A stretch of DNA of 35,446 nt from Solimicrobium sp040544425 (GCA_040544425.1 JBEONO010000028.1:1-35446), one strand, 5' to 3'. Shown: positions 1 to 7,757, counted from the stretch's first letter. The notes: generated by a model not told the origin, from the letters alone. Made by a program: numbers and translations.

Positions 1-105
1 TTGTTTGCAGAACAGAAGCGAGATTATGCGGCACTTGCCGTTACTCGTCAACACCTTTCTCACTCTTTTCCCATTTTGTTGTGGCATTGCTTTTTGCATT
101 GCTAA
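1..105 (+). CDS. possible 3' end of an upstream gene (partial)
   Basis: Frame 1 is open from the window edge to a TAA at 103-105, which sits directly against a hairpin terminator. That placement suits the tail of a gene entering from the left and convergent with the enoyl-CoA hydratase gene. The ~34 residues show no motif I recognise. All three plus frames are open over this short stretch, so the reading frame is not proven. Treat as a guess based on position. Confidence 0.25.
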   Translation: MFAEQKRDYAALAVTRQHLSHSFPILLWHCFLHC

Positions 106-125
106 AAAAAACCGCCTGGCGGCGG
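104..125 (-). terminator. intrinsic terminator of the enoyl-CoA hydratase gene
   Basis: A GC hairpin (CCGCC 112-116, loop TGGC, GGCGG 121-125) is flanked by A8 at 104-111. Read on the minus strand, this is a stem followed by eight Ts, 15 bases past the hydratase stop. On plus, the stem is followed after GC by TTTT (128-131), so it may also work weakly in that direction. Confidence 0.75.
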
Positions 126-139
126 GCTTTTAATGCGCT

Positions 140-916
140 TTAAATGTTCTTGAACTGAGGTGGTCGTTTTTCTAAAAACGCTTTCATACCCTCTTTTTGA
201 TCTTCAGAAGCGAAGGTACTGTAGAACATGGCGCGCTCATACTGCATTCCTTCCGAAAGCGTGGTTTCAAAAGCGCGGTTCACCGACTCTTTAATCATCA
301 TCACGGCAGGCAAAGACATGCCGGCAATCGTTTTCGCTGCTGCCAGGGTCTCTTCCATTAATTTCTCGGCAGCGACTACGCGCGACACCAATCCCGCACG
401 CTCGGCTTCCGCTGCATCCATCATGCGTGCAGTTAGACACAGGTCCATGGCTTTGGATTTTGAGATGGCGCGCGGCAAACGTTGGGTGCCGCCACAACCC
501 GGAATTGTCGCCAATTTAATTTCCGGCTGTCCAAATTTGGCATTATCAGCGGCAATGATGAAATCACACATCATCGCCAATTCACAACCGCCTCCCAGCG
601 CATAACCAGCCACCGCCGCAATTACGGGCTTTCTGATCTTGCGAATATGTTCCCAGTTGCGCGTTACGTAATTACCCTTGAATGCGTCCATATAGGTGTA
701 ATTTGCCATCAGACTGATATCAGCACCTGCGGCAAAAGCTTTTTCGCTGCCGGTAAGGACGATGCACCCGATCTGTTCATCTTGATCAAAGTGATTCAGG
801 GCATGGCCCAATTCATCCATTAACTGATCATTCAGGGCATTGAGCGCCTTGGGACGATTCAATGTAATTACACCGACTTTATCTTTGGTCTCTACCAGTA
901 TTGCTTCGTAGTTCAT
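140..916 (-). CDS. enoyl-CoA hydratase (crotonase family)
   Basis: 258 residues, the normal length of a stand-alone enoyl-CoA hydratase, which adds water to trans-2-enoyl-CoA in fatty-acid or aromatic/amino-acid catabolism. Visible crotonase marks are the oxyanion-hole region (FAAGADI), GGGCELAMMCD carrying the first catalytic Glu, and the GQPE segment carrying the second; both acids are present, so a true hydratase is likely. The ATG has a good AGGGG ribosome site 8 bases upstream. It lies 36 bp after mltA on the same strand and may be read with it, though the functions are unrelated. Substrate range (FadB1-, PaaF- or Crt-like) cannot be decided from sequence alone. Confidence 0.93.
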   Translation of the reverse strand: MNYEAILVETKDKVGVITLNRPKALNALNDQLMDELGHALNHFDQDEQIGCIVLTGSEKAFAAGADISLMANYTYMDAFKGNYVTRNWEHIRKIRKPVIAAVAGYALGGGCELAMMCDFIIAADNAKFGQPEIKLATIPGCGGTQRLPRAISKSKAMDLCLTARMMDAAEAERAGLVSRVVAAEKLMEETLAAAKTIAGMSLPAVMMIKESVNRAFETTLSEGMQYERAMFYSTFASEDQKEGMKAFLEKRPPQFKNI

Positions 917-952
917 GGTTGCACCCCTTTGTAATTGCTGCGTTAGTTAATC

Positions 953-2140
953 TTAATTGATGATCGCGCCCAAAGGCGTGCTGGCCGTCCTTGGCCACAG
1001 CACCCAAAGCATGCCGCGCTGTTTCATGCGCCCAGCCATTTCACCAGCCGGAGCACCAAAGCCCCAGAAAAAATCAGCCCGAACCGCACCGCGAATCGCA
1101 CCACCTGTGTCCTGCGCCATCATCAAGCGTTTAAGCGGCACATCGGAATTGGGTTGCGTTGTATTGATAAACACCGGCGCGCCAAGCGGTAGAAATTTGG
1201 CGTCGATGGCGATTGACCGCTTTTCGGTCAGGGCCACGCCAAGCGCCCCATTCGGCCCCTGGTTCGGATCAGTCAATTTCTCTTCCTTAAAGAACACAAA
1301 ACTTGGATTCGCATTTAACACTTCGTTTTCACGACCGGGATGCGCCGCGATCCAGTTTTTAATTCCTTGCGCAGAAGCCTGCTCCAATTTCAACTCGCCG
1401 ATATCAACCAGGTAGCGACCGATCGATTTATAAGGCTGACCATTTTGATCCGCATAGGCGACCCGAATAACTTCCCTGGAATCGGCGAGCTGCACCCGTC
1501 CCGAGCCCTGCACCTGCAGGAAGAACGCGTCGACCGAATCGTCCACCCAACATATTTCATTGCCCGCCAACAAATTCGATTGAAGCAGATCGCCACGATT
1601 TGGGTAAGGCAATACCTTATTCCCCACAACACGCCCACGCAATCGCATCCCTTTTAATTCAGGGTAGACACTCGTCATGTCAATGGTCAGTAAATCTGCG
1701 GGAGGTTGATAGATCGGCACCTGAAACGCACCACCACGCTGCCGTGCTCCATGCAATAACGGTTCATAGTAGCCGGTAATTAAACCGGACTCCGTTCCGT
1801 CTGGATTAATTACTTGATAGGGACTAAAGAAAGCCTCAAAAAACCGATGGATGTCTGGACTGTTTGTGCCGTCCACGCCTTGCGCTATCGTGCACAGTTC
1901 GTGCCAGTCAGGCTTATTGATCATGACACTGCAAGACGCCCTGAATGCTGGCCAGAGCTCGACAAGGTTATCTTGACTCCAGCCGGGCAAAGCAGAGTAA
2001 TCCAACAATTTAAAGCTTGCCGGTTTTTTCTCGATGGCCGCGGCAACTGGCTGCGCAATCGGTTTGACGGCAGGAGTCTGACAGGCCGCCAACAGCACCA
2101 GGGCGAGTAAAAAAGGTACACTACGTTTCGTTTTGAACAT
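953..2140 (-). CDS. mltA: membrane-bound lytic murein transglycosylase A
   Basis: 395 residues. MltA cleaves the MurNAc-GlcNAc bond of peptidoglycan to give 1,6-anhydro ends, acting from the inner face of the outer membrane. The N-terminus is a lipoprotein signal with lipobox LAAC (Cys20). The middle holds the MltA domain (GYYEPLL) and the C-terminus the 3D domain, with the Asp-rich motif QDTGGAIRGAVRADFFWGFG. Length fits the family. It follows apaG on the same strand across a 128 bp gap that carries a small gene on the other strand, and precedes the enoyl-CoA hydratase. Its start codon (2138-2140) lies next to the ribosome site of that opposite-strand gene. Confidence 0.95.
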   Translation of the reverse strand: MFKTKRSVPFLLALVLLAACQTPAVKPIAQPVAAAIEKKPASFKLLDYSALPGWSQDNLVELWPAFRASCSVMINKPDWHELCTIAQGVDGTNSPDIHRFFEAFFSPYQVINPDGTESGLITGYYEPLLHGARQRGGAFQVPIYQPPADLLTIDMTSVYPELKGMRLRGRVVGNKVLPYPNRGDLLQSNLLAGNEICWVDDSVDAFFLQVQGSGRVQLADSREVIRVAYADQNGQPYKSIGRYLVDIGELKLEQASAQGIKNWIAAHPGRENEVLNANPSFVFFKEEKLTDPNQGPNGALGVALTEKRSIAIDAKFLPLGAPVFINTTQPNSDVPLKRLMMAQDTGGAIRGAVRADFFWGFGAPAGEMAGRMKQRGMLWVLWPRTASTPLGAIIN

Positions 2141-2152
2141 GAGGGGGAAGCT

Positions 2153-2260
2153 ATGTGGTTGGTTTTTGTAGAAGCTACCGGGGCGTTTTTCGTCTTTGCA
2201 TTAATTGTTTGGTGGACAATGTTTTCCAAACCGAACCCACCGCAAGATGAGGAAGACTGA
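2153..2260 (+). CDS. 35-residue single-pass membrane microprotein
   Basis: A 35-codon ORF between the divergent mltA start and the convergent apaG end. The product has one hydrophobic segment of about 20 residues (from WLVFVEA to VWWTM), followed by a polar, acidic tail (KPNPPQDEED). A strong purine run AGGGGGAAG precedes the ATG at 2153 at proper spacing, and the stop lies 8 bp from the apaG stop. I do not recognise a named family. The SD, the membrane-plus-charged-tail layout and the near-complete filling of the gap support a real gene. No clear promoter is seen; TACACT at 2117-2122 is a weak -10 candidate inside mltA. Confidence 0.6.
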   Translation: MWLVFVEATGAFFVFALIVWWTMFSKPNPPQDEED

Positions 2261-2268
2261 AGCGGTAA

Positions 2269-2643
2269 TTAATGCAAGGTTCTCGGCAATGACAGGACGA
2301 ACTCGGGGATAATGGCATCAAATTGCGCCCCGTCCTCGGCTACGCACAGATAGGTACCGTGCATACTGCCCAGCGGCGTTTCCAGAGCTGTCCCGCTGGT
2401 ATATTCAAATTCCTGACCTGGTTCAAGCAACGGCTGGTAGCCGATTACACCCAGACCACGCACCTGTTCTTCGTTGCCGTTCGCATCCTTGATGATCCAG
2501 TGTCTGGCGATCAATTGTGCCTTCATGGTGCCAACATTTTTTACATTGACGGTATACGAGAACACGTACCTTGATGCATTTGGGTCCGACTGCTGGGCCA
2601 GATACTTGGTTGTGACCGATACTTTGAATTCATACAATGCCAT
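2269..2643 (-). CDS. apaG: ApaG-family protein
   Basis: 124 residues, the usual full length for ApaG (~125). ApaG is a single fibronectin-III-like beta domain; it has been linked to Co2+/Mg2+ resistance and diadenosine tetraphosphate levels, but its biochemical role is not settled. Family marks include the YTVNVKN strand, ARHWIIKDANG, the GVIGYQPLL..GQEFEYTSG stretch and GSMHGTY. It is divergent from rpe, which matches the order common in Burkholderiales. It probably heads an apaG-mltA-hydratase transcription unit. Confidence 0.95.
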   Translation of the reverse strand: MALYEFKVSVTTKYLAQQSDPNASRYVFSYTVNVKNVGTMKAQLIARHWIIKDANGNEEQVRGLGVIGYQPLLEPGQEFEYTSGTALETPLGSMHGTYLCVAEDGAQFDAIIPEFVLSLPRTLH

Positions 2644-2685
2644 TGACAGCCTTCAATTCCGACAAAAATAAACAAGCAACTATTC

Positions 2686-2706
2686 GACACCAAATCGGAC
2701 ACCAAA
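2686..2706. repeat. two direct GACACCAAA copies one helical turn apart
   Basis: GACACCAAA occurs at 2686-2694 and 2698-2706, start to start 12 bp, in the divergent apaG-rpe intergenic region. On minus, a promoter-like pair (TTGCTT, 17 bp, TCGAAT) reads through the same bases. It could be an operator for apaG or chance. No regulator is identified. Confidence 0.35.
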
Positions 2707-2768
2707 GCAAGCGTTTTGACTGACCTGAACGGAATACCTAAGCACACACTCTAATTCCCGATCCAAGC

Positions 2769-2774
2769 TAGAAT
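2769..2774 (+). promoter_or_regulatory. candidate -10 element for rpe
   Basis: TAGAAT lies 43 bp upstream of the rpe ATG in the apaG-rpe gap. The -35 region is poor (CACACT at about 18 bp). Weak call based on a five-of-six match and position. Confidence 0.3.
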
Positions 2775-2817
2775 ACCGCATTGCGCAGCAACCACGATCA
2801 ATTACCGACATCCCGCC

Positions 2818-3489
2818 ATGACGCCTACACCACAATACCGCATTGCCCCCAGCATTTTATCTGCCGATTTTGCCCGATTGGGGGAAGAAGTCAGGAACGT
2901 TGAAGCCGCTGGCGCAGACATGATCCACTTCGATGTCATAGACAATCATTATGTGCCAAATTTAACGATTGGCCCGATGGTATGTCAGGCGATTCGTCCC
3001 CACGTGCAGATCCCCATTGATGTGCATTTAATGGTCAAGCCGGTCGATCGCATCATTCCGGATTTTGCCAAGGCCGGTGCCAACATCATCAGCTTTCACC
3101 CGGAAGCCACCGAACATCTTGACCGCAGCCTGCAACTGATCCGAGATCACGGATGCAAGGCCGGACTCGCGTTCAATCCAGGCACATCGCTGAACTATCT
3201 GGAATACGTCATGGATAAACTGGATTTGATTCTAATCATGTCTGTCAATCCAGGATTTGGCGGACAGTCGTTTATCCCACATACCCTGCAAAAGATTGTT
3301 CAGGTCAGAAAATTGATCGAAGCTTCCGGACGCGACATCATGCTGCAGGTCGACGGTGGAATCAAGACTGACAATATCGCCGAGGTAGCCGCTGCCGGTG
3401 CCGACACCTTTGTTGCCGGATCGGCTATCTTTGGCAAGCCGGACTATGCAGGCATCATCGCGGGGATGCGGCGCGAGTTGGCAAAATAA
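2818..3489 (+). CDS. rpe: ribulose-phosphate 3-epimerase
   Basis: 223 residues, full length for Rpe. It interconverts D-ribulose 5-phosphate and D-xylulose 5-phosphate in the pentose phosphate pathway in the cytoplasm. TIM-barrel marks are all present: ILSADFARLGEEV at the N-terminus, HFDVIDNHYVPNLTIGP with catalytic/metal residues, IDVHLMV, MSVNPGFGGQ, and the phosphate-binding VDGGI and AGSAIFG. No clear Shine-Dalgarno sequence precedes the ATG, but the protein starts where the family does. In many Burkholderiales rpe is followed by gph (phosphoglycolate phosphatase) and then trpE; here the trp leader follows directly and gph is missing from this locus. Confidence 0.97.
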   Translation: MTPTPQYRIAPSILSADFARLGEEVRNVEAAGADMIHFDVIDNHYVPNLTIGPMVCQAIRPHVQIPIDVHLMVKPVDRIIPDFAKAGANIISFHPEATEHLDRSLQLIRDHGCKAGLAFNPGTSLNYLEYVMDKLDLILIMSVNPGFGGQSFIPHTLQKIVQVRKLIEASGRDIMLQVDGGIKTDNIAEVAAAGADTFVAGSAIFGKPDYAGIIAGMRRELAK

Positions 3490-3532
3490 CTGATCACGAT
3501 TGGGCGGACTGTACGATCCAAAAAATTGGTGG

Positions 3533-3538
3533 TATAGT
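3533..3538 (+). promoter_or_regulatory. candidate -10 box of the trp promoter
   Basis: TATAGT is found 39 bp before the leader-peptide ATG, in the 87 bp after rpe. A convincing -35 is not visible at 16-18 bp. A start near 3545 would give a leader RNA of about 270 nt before the family-typical trpE start. Confidence 0.35.
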
Positions 3539-3576
3539 CGCCAGCCATTCGATCTTACCTTTGTAATCACTTAACT

Positions 3577-3645
3577 ATGCTTCTCATCAACCAACGTCCC
3601 ATGACCACTCCAGGCACCTTCGAGGCCTGGCTATGGCGACGCTAG
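3577..3645 (+). CDS. trpL: candidate trp operon leader peptide (Trp-x-Trp)
   Basis: A 22-codon ORF starting at 3577 and ending TAG at 3643-3645. It ends in A-W-L-W-R-R, with tryptophan codons at 3628-3630 and 3634-3636. Two Trp codons in 22, just before the stop and immediately upstream of trpE, are the hallmark of an attenuation leader peptide. An internal ATG at 3601 would give a 14-residue version. Neither ATG has a clear Shine-Dalgarno sequence, which lowers confidence. The role is inferred from codon content and position. Confidence 0.6.
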   Translation: MLLINQRPMTTPGTFEAWLWRR

Positions 3646-3721
3646 CATTTCCCGGCGCTCAATAGAACTCAAAAAGGGTATCATTGCTTTTTTGTTTTTT
3701 CATGCCGGGTGCCTACGCTAG
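3610..3721 (+). promoter_or_regulatory. structured trp leader RNA (candidate attenuator)
   Basis: Visible pairings: (a) CCAGGC 3610-3615 with GCCTGG 3625-3630, a hairpin that includes the first Trp codon; (b) CTAGC 3642-3646 plus CCCGGC 3651-3656 with GCCGGG 3704-3709 plus GCTAG 3717-3721, a long-range stem that covers part of an AGGAG ribosome site (3720-3724). Two T6 runs (3688-3693 and 3695-3700) lie inside the enclosed loop, but no GC-rich stem directly precedes them, so a classical terminator is not evident. A further hairpin GCCCT-TTC-AGGGC occupies 3791-3803, just before trpE. Control may be translational or through a fold I cannot compute by eye. Confidence 0.45.
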
Positions 3722-3817
3722 GAGTTAATGTGTGATTGTCGTTTTGCCCTCCTGCCTGCGTCTTTACACATTGACCTGTTAATTATTTCAGCCCTTTCAG
3801 GGCCATATGAGAAAGTC

Positions 3818-5314
3818 ATGACCGAAATCGAATTCCACTCCTTGGCGAACCAAGGCTATAACCGCATTCCTTTAATCAGCGAAGCATTTGCAGATTTAGA
3901 AACTCCATTAAGCGTTTACCTGAAATTGGCACAGAGCCAGCACGCAGGCAAAAATACCTTCCTGCTCGAATCTGTAGTACGCGGTGAACGCCTGGGTCGC
4001 TATTCGTTTATTGGTTTGCACGCCAACACCTCGCTGCGCAGTTACCAGGACAAAACCGAAGTACTGCAAGACGGCAAAGTGATCGAGACACACACTGGCA
4101 ACCCGCTGGATTTTATCGCCAGTTTTCAGAGCCGCTATAACGTGGCAATGCGTCCGGGGCTACCGCGTTTCTGCGGTGGCCTGGCCGGCTATTTTGGTTA
4201 CGATACGGTACGTCATATCGAATCACGTCTGGCAGACTCCTGTCCCAAAGACGATCTGGGCTTACCCGATATCCAGTTACTGGTCACCGAAGAATTAGCC
4301 GTAATTGATAATCTGTCCGGCAAACTGTATTTGATTGTCTACGCCGATCCCGGCAAGCCAGAGGCATTTTCCAAAGCCAGGTTGCGCCTGAAAGAATTGC
4401 GCGCCATGTTAAGACGCAGTGTTGATGCGCCGGTCACTTCGGCATCGGTGCGCACCGACACAATCCGCGATTTCGCCAAGCCAGATTACCTGGCCGCAGT
4501 CGCGCGCGCCAAAGAGTACATCATGGCTGGCGACCTGATGCAGGTGCAGATTGGCCAACGCATTAAAAAGCCATACGTCGACGCGCCACTGTCCTTATAC
4601 CGCGCCCTGCGTTCACTGAACCCGTCGCCGTACATGTACTTCTACAATTTTGGCGACATGCATATCATTGGCTCTTCACCGGAAATATTGGTACGAAACG
4701 ACGGTCACCCAGATGGATCACATACCGTCACGATTCGCCCACTGGCCGGCACCAAACCGCGCGGCACCACACCGGCTCAGGACGAACAACTGGCTAAAGA
4801 TTTATTGGCCGATCCCAAAGAAATTGCCGAACACGTGATGTTGATCGACCTGGCCCGCAACGATCTGGGCCGCATTGCCAAGACCGGAACCGTGCATGTC
4901 TCTGACCAGATGGTGATCGAAAAATATTCACATGTGCAGCACATTGTCTCCAACGTGGAAGCAACGCTGCAAGACGGCCTGTCCAATCTCGACGTCCTGA
5001 ACGCCACCTTCCCGGCAGGCACCTTGTCGGGCGCACCCAAAGTGCGGGCAATGGAGATTATCGATGAACTGGAATTGACCAAGCGCGGCATCTACGGCGG
5101 CGCCTGCGGTTACCTGTCATTTAGCGGCGCCATGGATCTGGCGATCGCCATTCGCACCGGCGTATTAAAAGACGGCATGCTGTACGTGCAAGCCGCAGCC
5201 GGCATCGTTGCCGATTCGGTTCCGGAAACCGAATGGCAAGAAACAGAAAGCAAGGCACGCGCGGTTCTGCGCGCTGCTGAACAGGTCCAGGATGGCCTGG
5301 ATGGGGAGATTTAA
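3818..5314 (+). CDS. trpE: anthranilate synthase component I
   Basis: 498 residues from the ATG at 3818. TrpE converts chorismate and ammonia (from TrpG) to anthranilate, the first committed step of tryptophan synthesis. The N-terminal regulatory region has LLES..RGERLGRYSF, the tryptophan feedback-binding site. The chorismate-binding core has IIGSSPE, the RPLAGTKPRG region, LIDLARNDLGR, TFPAGTLSGAPK and GGACGYL. I chose the MTEIEF start because known betaproteobacterial TrpE proteins begin this way. The frame is open another 30 codons to an ATG at 3728 with AGGAG before it, so a longer form is possible. trpG begins directly after the stop. Confidence 0.96.
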   Translation: MTEIEFHSLANQGYNRIPLISEAFADLETPLSVYLKLAQSQHAGKNTFLLESVVRGERLGRYSFIGLHANTSLRSYQDKTEVLQDGKVIETHTGNPLDFIASFQSRYNVAMRPGLPRFCGGLAGYFGYDTVRHIESRLADSCPKDDLGLPDIQLLVTEELAVIDNLSGKLYLIVYADPGKPEAFSKARLRLKELRAMLRRSVDAPVTSASVRTDTIRDFAKPDYLAAVARAKEYIMAGDLMQVQIGQRIKKPYVDAPLSLYRALRSLNPSPYMYFYNFGDMHIIGSSPEILVRNDGHPDGSHTVTIRPLAGTKPRGTTPAQDEQLAKDLLADPKEIAEHVMLIDLARNDLGRIAKTGTVHVSDQMVIEKYSHVQHIVSNVEATLQDGLSNLDVLNATFPAGTLSGAPKVRAMEIIDELELTKRGIYGGACGYLSFSGAMDLAIAIRTGVLKDGMLYVQAAAGIVADSVPETEWQETESKARAVLRAAEQVQDGLDGEI

Positions 5315-5917
5315 ATGCTGCTGATGATAGATAACTATGATTCCTTCACCTACAATCTGGTCCAGTATTTCGGCGAGCTTGGAGAAGAAGTCCGCACGTT
5401 TCGTAACGATGAAATCAGTCTCGATGAAGTGGCCGCAATGGCACCTGATCACATCTGCATTTCACCTGGCCCCTGCACGCCACATGAAGCCGGCATTTCG
5501 GTCGGCGTGCTGCAGCGCTTTGCCGGACAGATCCCGATTCTGGGCGTATGTCTCGGGCATCAAAGCATTGCCGCTGCATTTGGCGGAAAAGTTGTGCGTG
5601 CCAAACAGGTCATGCACGGCAAAACCAGTCTGATTGCGCACACCGGATTTGGCGTATTCCAGGACTTGCCGACACCCTATACCGTAACCCGTTACCATTC
5701 TCTGGCGATAGAACGCGCCAGTCTGCCGAGCTGCCTGGAAGTTACAGCATGGACCGACGATGGTGAAATCATGGGCGTACGCCACACCGAATTTCATATT
5801 CAGGGCGTGCAGTTTCACCCCGAATCGATCTTGTCGGAGCATGGCTACGCCCTGTTGAAAAATTTTTTGACGGTCGCCATTCCCAATCGACAACCTGATT
5901 CCGCGAGCACGCCATGA
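5315..5917 (+). CDS. trpG: anthranilate synthase glutamine amidotransferase
   Basis: 200 residues. A class I amidotransferase that releases ammonia from glutamine for TrpE. Visible marks are the N-terminal MIDNYDSFTYNLVQY, the oxyanion strand SPGPCTP, the nucleophile Cys79 in GVCLGHQ, and the His168/Glu170 pair in HPES. Its ATG immediately follows the trpE TAA with no spacer, so translation is probably coupled. It overlaps trpD by 4 bases (ATGA). Some bacteria share this subunit with PabB for folate synthesis; that cannot be decided here. Confidence 0.96.
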   Translation: MLLMIDNYDSFTYNLVQYFGELGEEVRTFRNDEISLDEVAAMAPDHICISPGPCTPHEAGISVGVLQRFAGQIPILGVCLGHQSIAAAFGGKVVRAKQVMHGKTSLIAHTGFGVFQDLPTPYTVTRYHSLAIERASLPSCLEVTAWTDDGEIMGVRHTEFHIQGVQFHPESILSEHGYALLKNFLTVAIPNRQPDSASTP

Positions 5918-6957
5918 CCATCACTCCCCAAGAAGCACTGTTGCGCTGCATCGAGCATCGTGAAATCTTTCACGATGAAATGTTGTCGCTGTTCCGCAGA
6001 ATCATGAGCGGTGAGATGTCGCCGGTGATGATCGCCGCACTCACCATGGGACTGCGTGTCAAGAAAGAATCCGTTGGCGAAATCGCAGCGGCAGCACAGG
6101 TGATGCGCGAATTTTCTACCAAGGTTCCGCTCGCCAATACCGACCACCTGATCGACATCGTCGGAACCGGCGGCGACAATTCCAATACATTCAATATTTC
6201 TACCGCGGCGATGTTTGTTGCTGCCGCAGCAGGCGCACGGGTTGCCAAACACGGCGGCCGCAGCGTCTCCTCGTCTTCTGGCAGCGCCGACGTACTGGAA
6301 TCGCTGGGTGCGAATATCAATCTGAAGCCGGAACAAATTGCGCAATCGATCGCCCAGACCGGAATCGGCTTTATGTTTGCGCCGAACCACCACGCGGCAA
6401 TGAAACATGCCGCACCCGTGCGCAAGGAATTGGGCGTGCGCACTATTTTTAATATTCTGGGGCCGCTGACCAATCCGGCTGGCGCACCCAATATCCTGAT
6501 GGGCGTGTTCCATGCCGATCTGGTAGGTATCCAGGTGCGTGTGCTGCAAAGATTAGGTGCCCAGCATGCCCTGGTGGTGTGGGGTCGCGACAATATGGAT
6601 GAAGCCTCGCTGGGCGCAGGAACCATGGTGGGCGAACTGGTGAATGGTGAAATTCGCGAATATGAAATTCATCCGGAAGATTTTGGCTTGGCCATGGCAT
6701 CAAATCGCAGTTTTAAAGTTTCCAATGCCAATGAGTCGAAAGAAAAAATGTTTGAATCATTGAGCGGCAAGCCGGGCCCGGCGCGCGATATCGTCGCACT
6801 CAATGCCGGAATGGCGTTATACGGTGCCGGCATCGCCAGCAGCATTGCCGACGGACTGGTTCGTGCCAGCAACGCAATTGAATCTGGTGCGGCGCGCGCC
6901 AAGCTGGATCAATTCATTCAGGTCACGCAGCAACTGGGTGGAGCAGCTCATGTCTGA
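5914..6957 (+). CDS. trpD: anthranilate phosphoribosyltransferase
   Basis: 347 residues, normal for TrpD. It transfers the phosphoribosyl group of PRPP to anthranilate. The PRPP-binding GTGGD (84-88) is followed by SNTFNIST; KHGGR..SSSSGSAD and the region FAPNHHAAMKH follow in family order. It starts inside the trpG stop (ATGA) and its last codons overlap the trpC start by 8 bases. It is therefore in a tightly coupled run with trpG and trpC. Confidence 0.96.
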   Translation: MTITPQEALLRCIEHREIFHDEMLSLFRRIMSGEMSPVMIAALTMGLRVKKESVGEIAAAAQVMREFSTKVPLANTDHLIDIVGTGGDNSNTFNISTAAMFVAAAAGARVAKHGGRSVSSSSGSADVLESLGANINLKPEQIAQSIAQTGIGFMFAPNHHAAMKHAAPVRKELGVRTIFNILGPLTNPAGAPNILMGVFHADLVGIQVRVLQRLGAQHALVVWGRDNMDEASLGAGTMVGELVNGEIREYEIHPEDFGLAMASNRSFKVSNANESKEKMFESLSGKPGPARDIVALNAGMALYGAGIASSIADGLVRASNAIESGAARAKLDQFIQVTQQLGGAAHV

Positions 6958-7750
6958 TATTTTGAATAAAATTCTCGACGTCAAAGCCGATGAGATCAAG
7001 GCTGCTAAACAATATCAGGCGCTCACCAGCCTGCGCCGTGACGTCGAACAAAATATTGAACTACGCAACGCATTACGCAATTTCGAATCCGGTATGCGGG
7101 GCAAAATTCAATCCGGCAAACCCGGCGTCATTGCAGAGATAAAAAAAGCATCGCCATCCAAGGGCGTTATCCGCGCCGAGTTTGATCCGGCCCAAATTGC
7201 CGTCAGCTACCACCAGCACGGCGCTGCATGCCTGTCGGTGCTGACCGACGTGCATTTTTTCCAGGGCGCCCCTGAGTATCTGCAGCAGGCCAGAGCAGCG
7301 TGCACATTGCCGGTATTGCGCAAAGATTTCATGATCGATCCTTACCAGATCTATCAGGCACGCGCCTGGGGTGCCGACGCGATTTTGCTGATCGTCGCCG
7401 CCCTCGATATCGGGTTGATGCGCGAGCTGGAAGCGCTGGCCCACGAATTGGGGATGGGGGTATTGGTTGAAGTGCACAATGCGGATGAACTGAATGCTGC
7501 CCTGAAGTTAACTACCCCACTGCTGGGAATCAACAATCGCAACCTGCGGACTTTTGAGGTATCGCTGGACAATACGCTGGCGCTGCTGCCGCAAATCCCG
7601 CCTGAAAAACTGGTGATCACCGAATCCGGGATCAGCACAGCTGACGATGTAAAACGCATGCGTGACGCCAATGTACATGGATTTCTGGTTGGAGAAGCGT
7701 TCATGCGCGCAACCGAACCTGGCGTGGAAATGGCGCGCATCTTTGCCTGA
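6950..7750 (+). CDS. trpC: indole-3-glycerol phosphate synthase
   Basis: 266 residues from the ATG at 6950. It closes CdRP to indole-3-glycerol phosphate. TIM-barrel marks are IAEIKKASPSKG (catalytic Glu and Lys), LRKDFMIDPYQIYQARAWGADAILLI, LGINNRNLRTFEV and ITESGI. The open frame reaches back to 6803 inside trpD, but GGTGGAG just upstream of 6950 and the typical MSDIL start decide the site. It has no fused TrpF. The trp run ends here, so trpF, trpB and trpA must lie elsewhere. Its stop is 7 bp from the convergent M61 peptidase stop. Confidence 0.96.
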   Translation: MSDILNKILDVKADEIKAAKQYQALTSLRRDVEQNIELRNALRNFESGMRGKIQSGKPGVIAEIKKASPSKGVIRAEFDPAQIAVSYHQHGAACLSVLTDVHFFQGAPEYLQQARAACTLPVLRKDFMIDPYQIYQARAWGADAILLIVAALDIGLMRELEALAHELGMGVLVEVHNADELNAALKLTTPLLGINNRNLRTFEVSLDNTLALLPQIPPEKLVITESGISTADDVKRMRDANVHGFLVGEAFMRATEPGVEMARIFA

Positions 7751-7757
7751 TCAAAAT

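Noticed and set aside
3681..3701. T-rich stretch in the trp leader read as an intrinsic terminator
   Set aside because: The only stem directly before it is AAAAAG/CTTTTT, too weak for a classical terminator.
5845..6549. 234-codon minus-strand ORF opposite trpD
   Set aside because: It is a mirror frame of trpD with a Cys/His-rich composition and no family marks.
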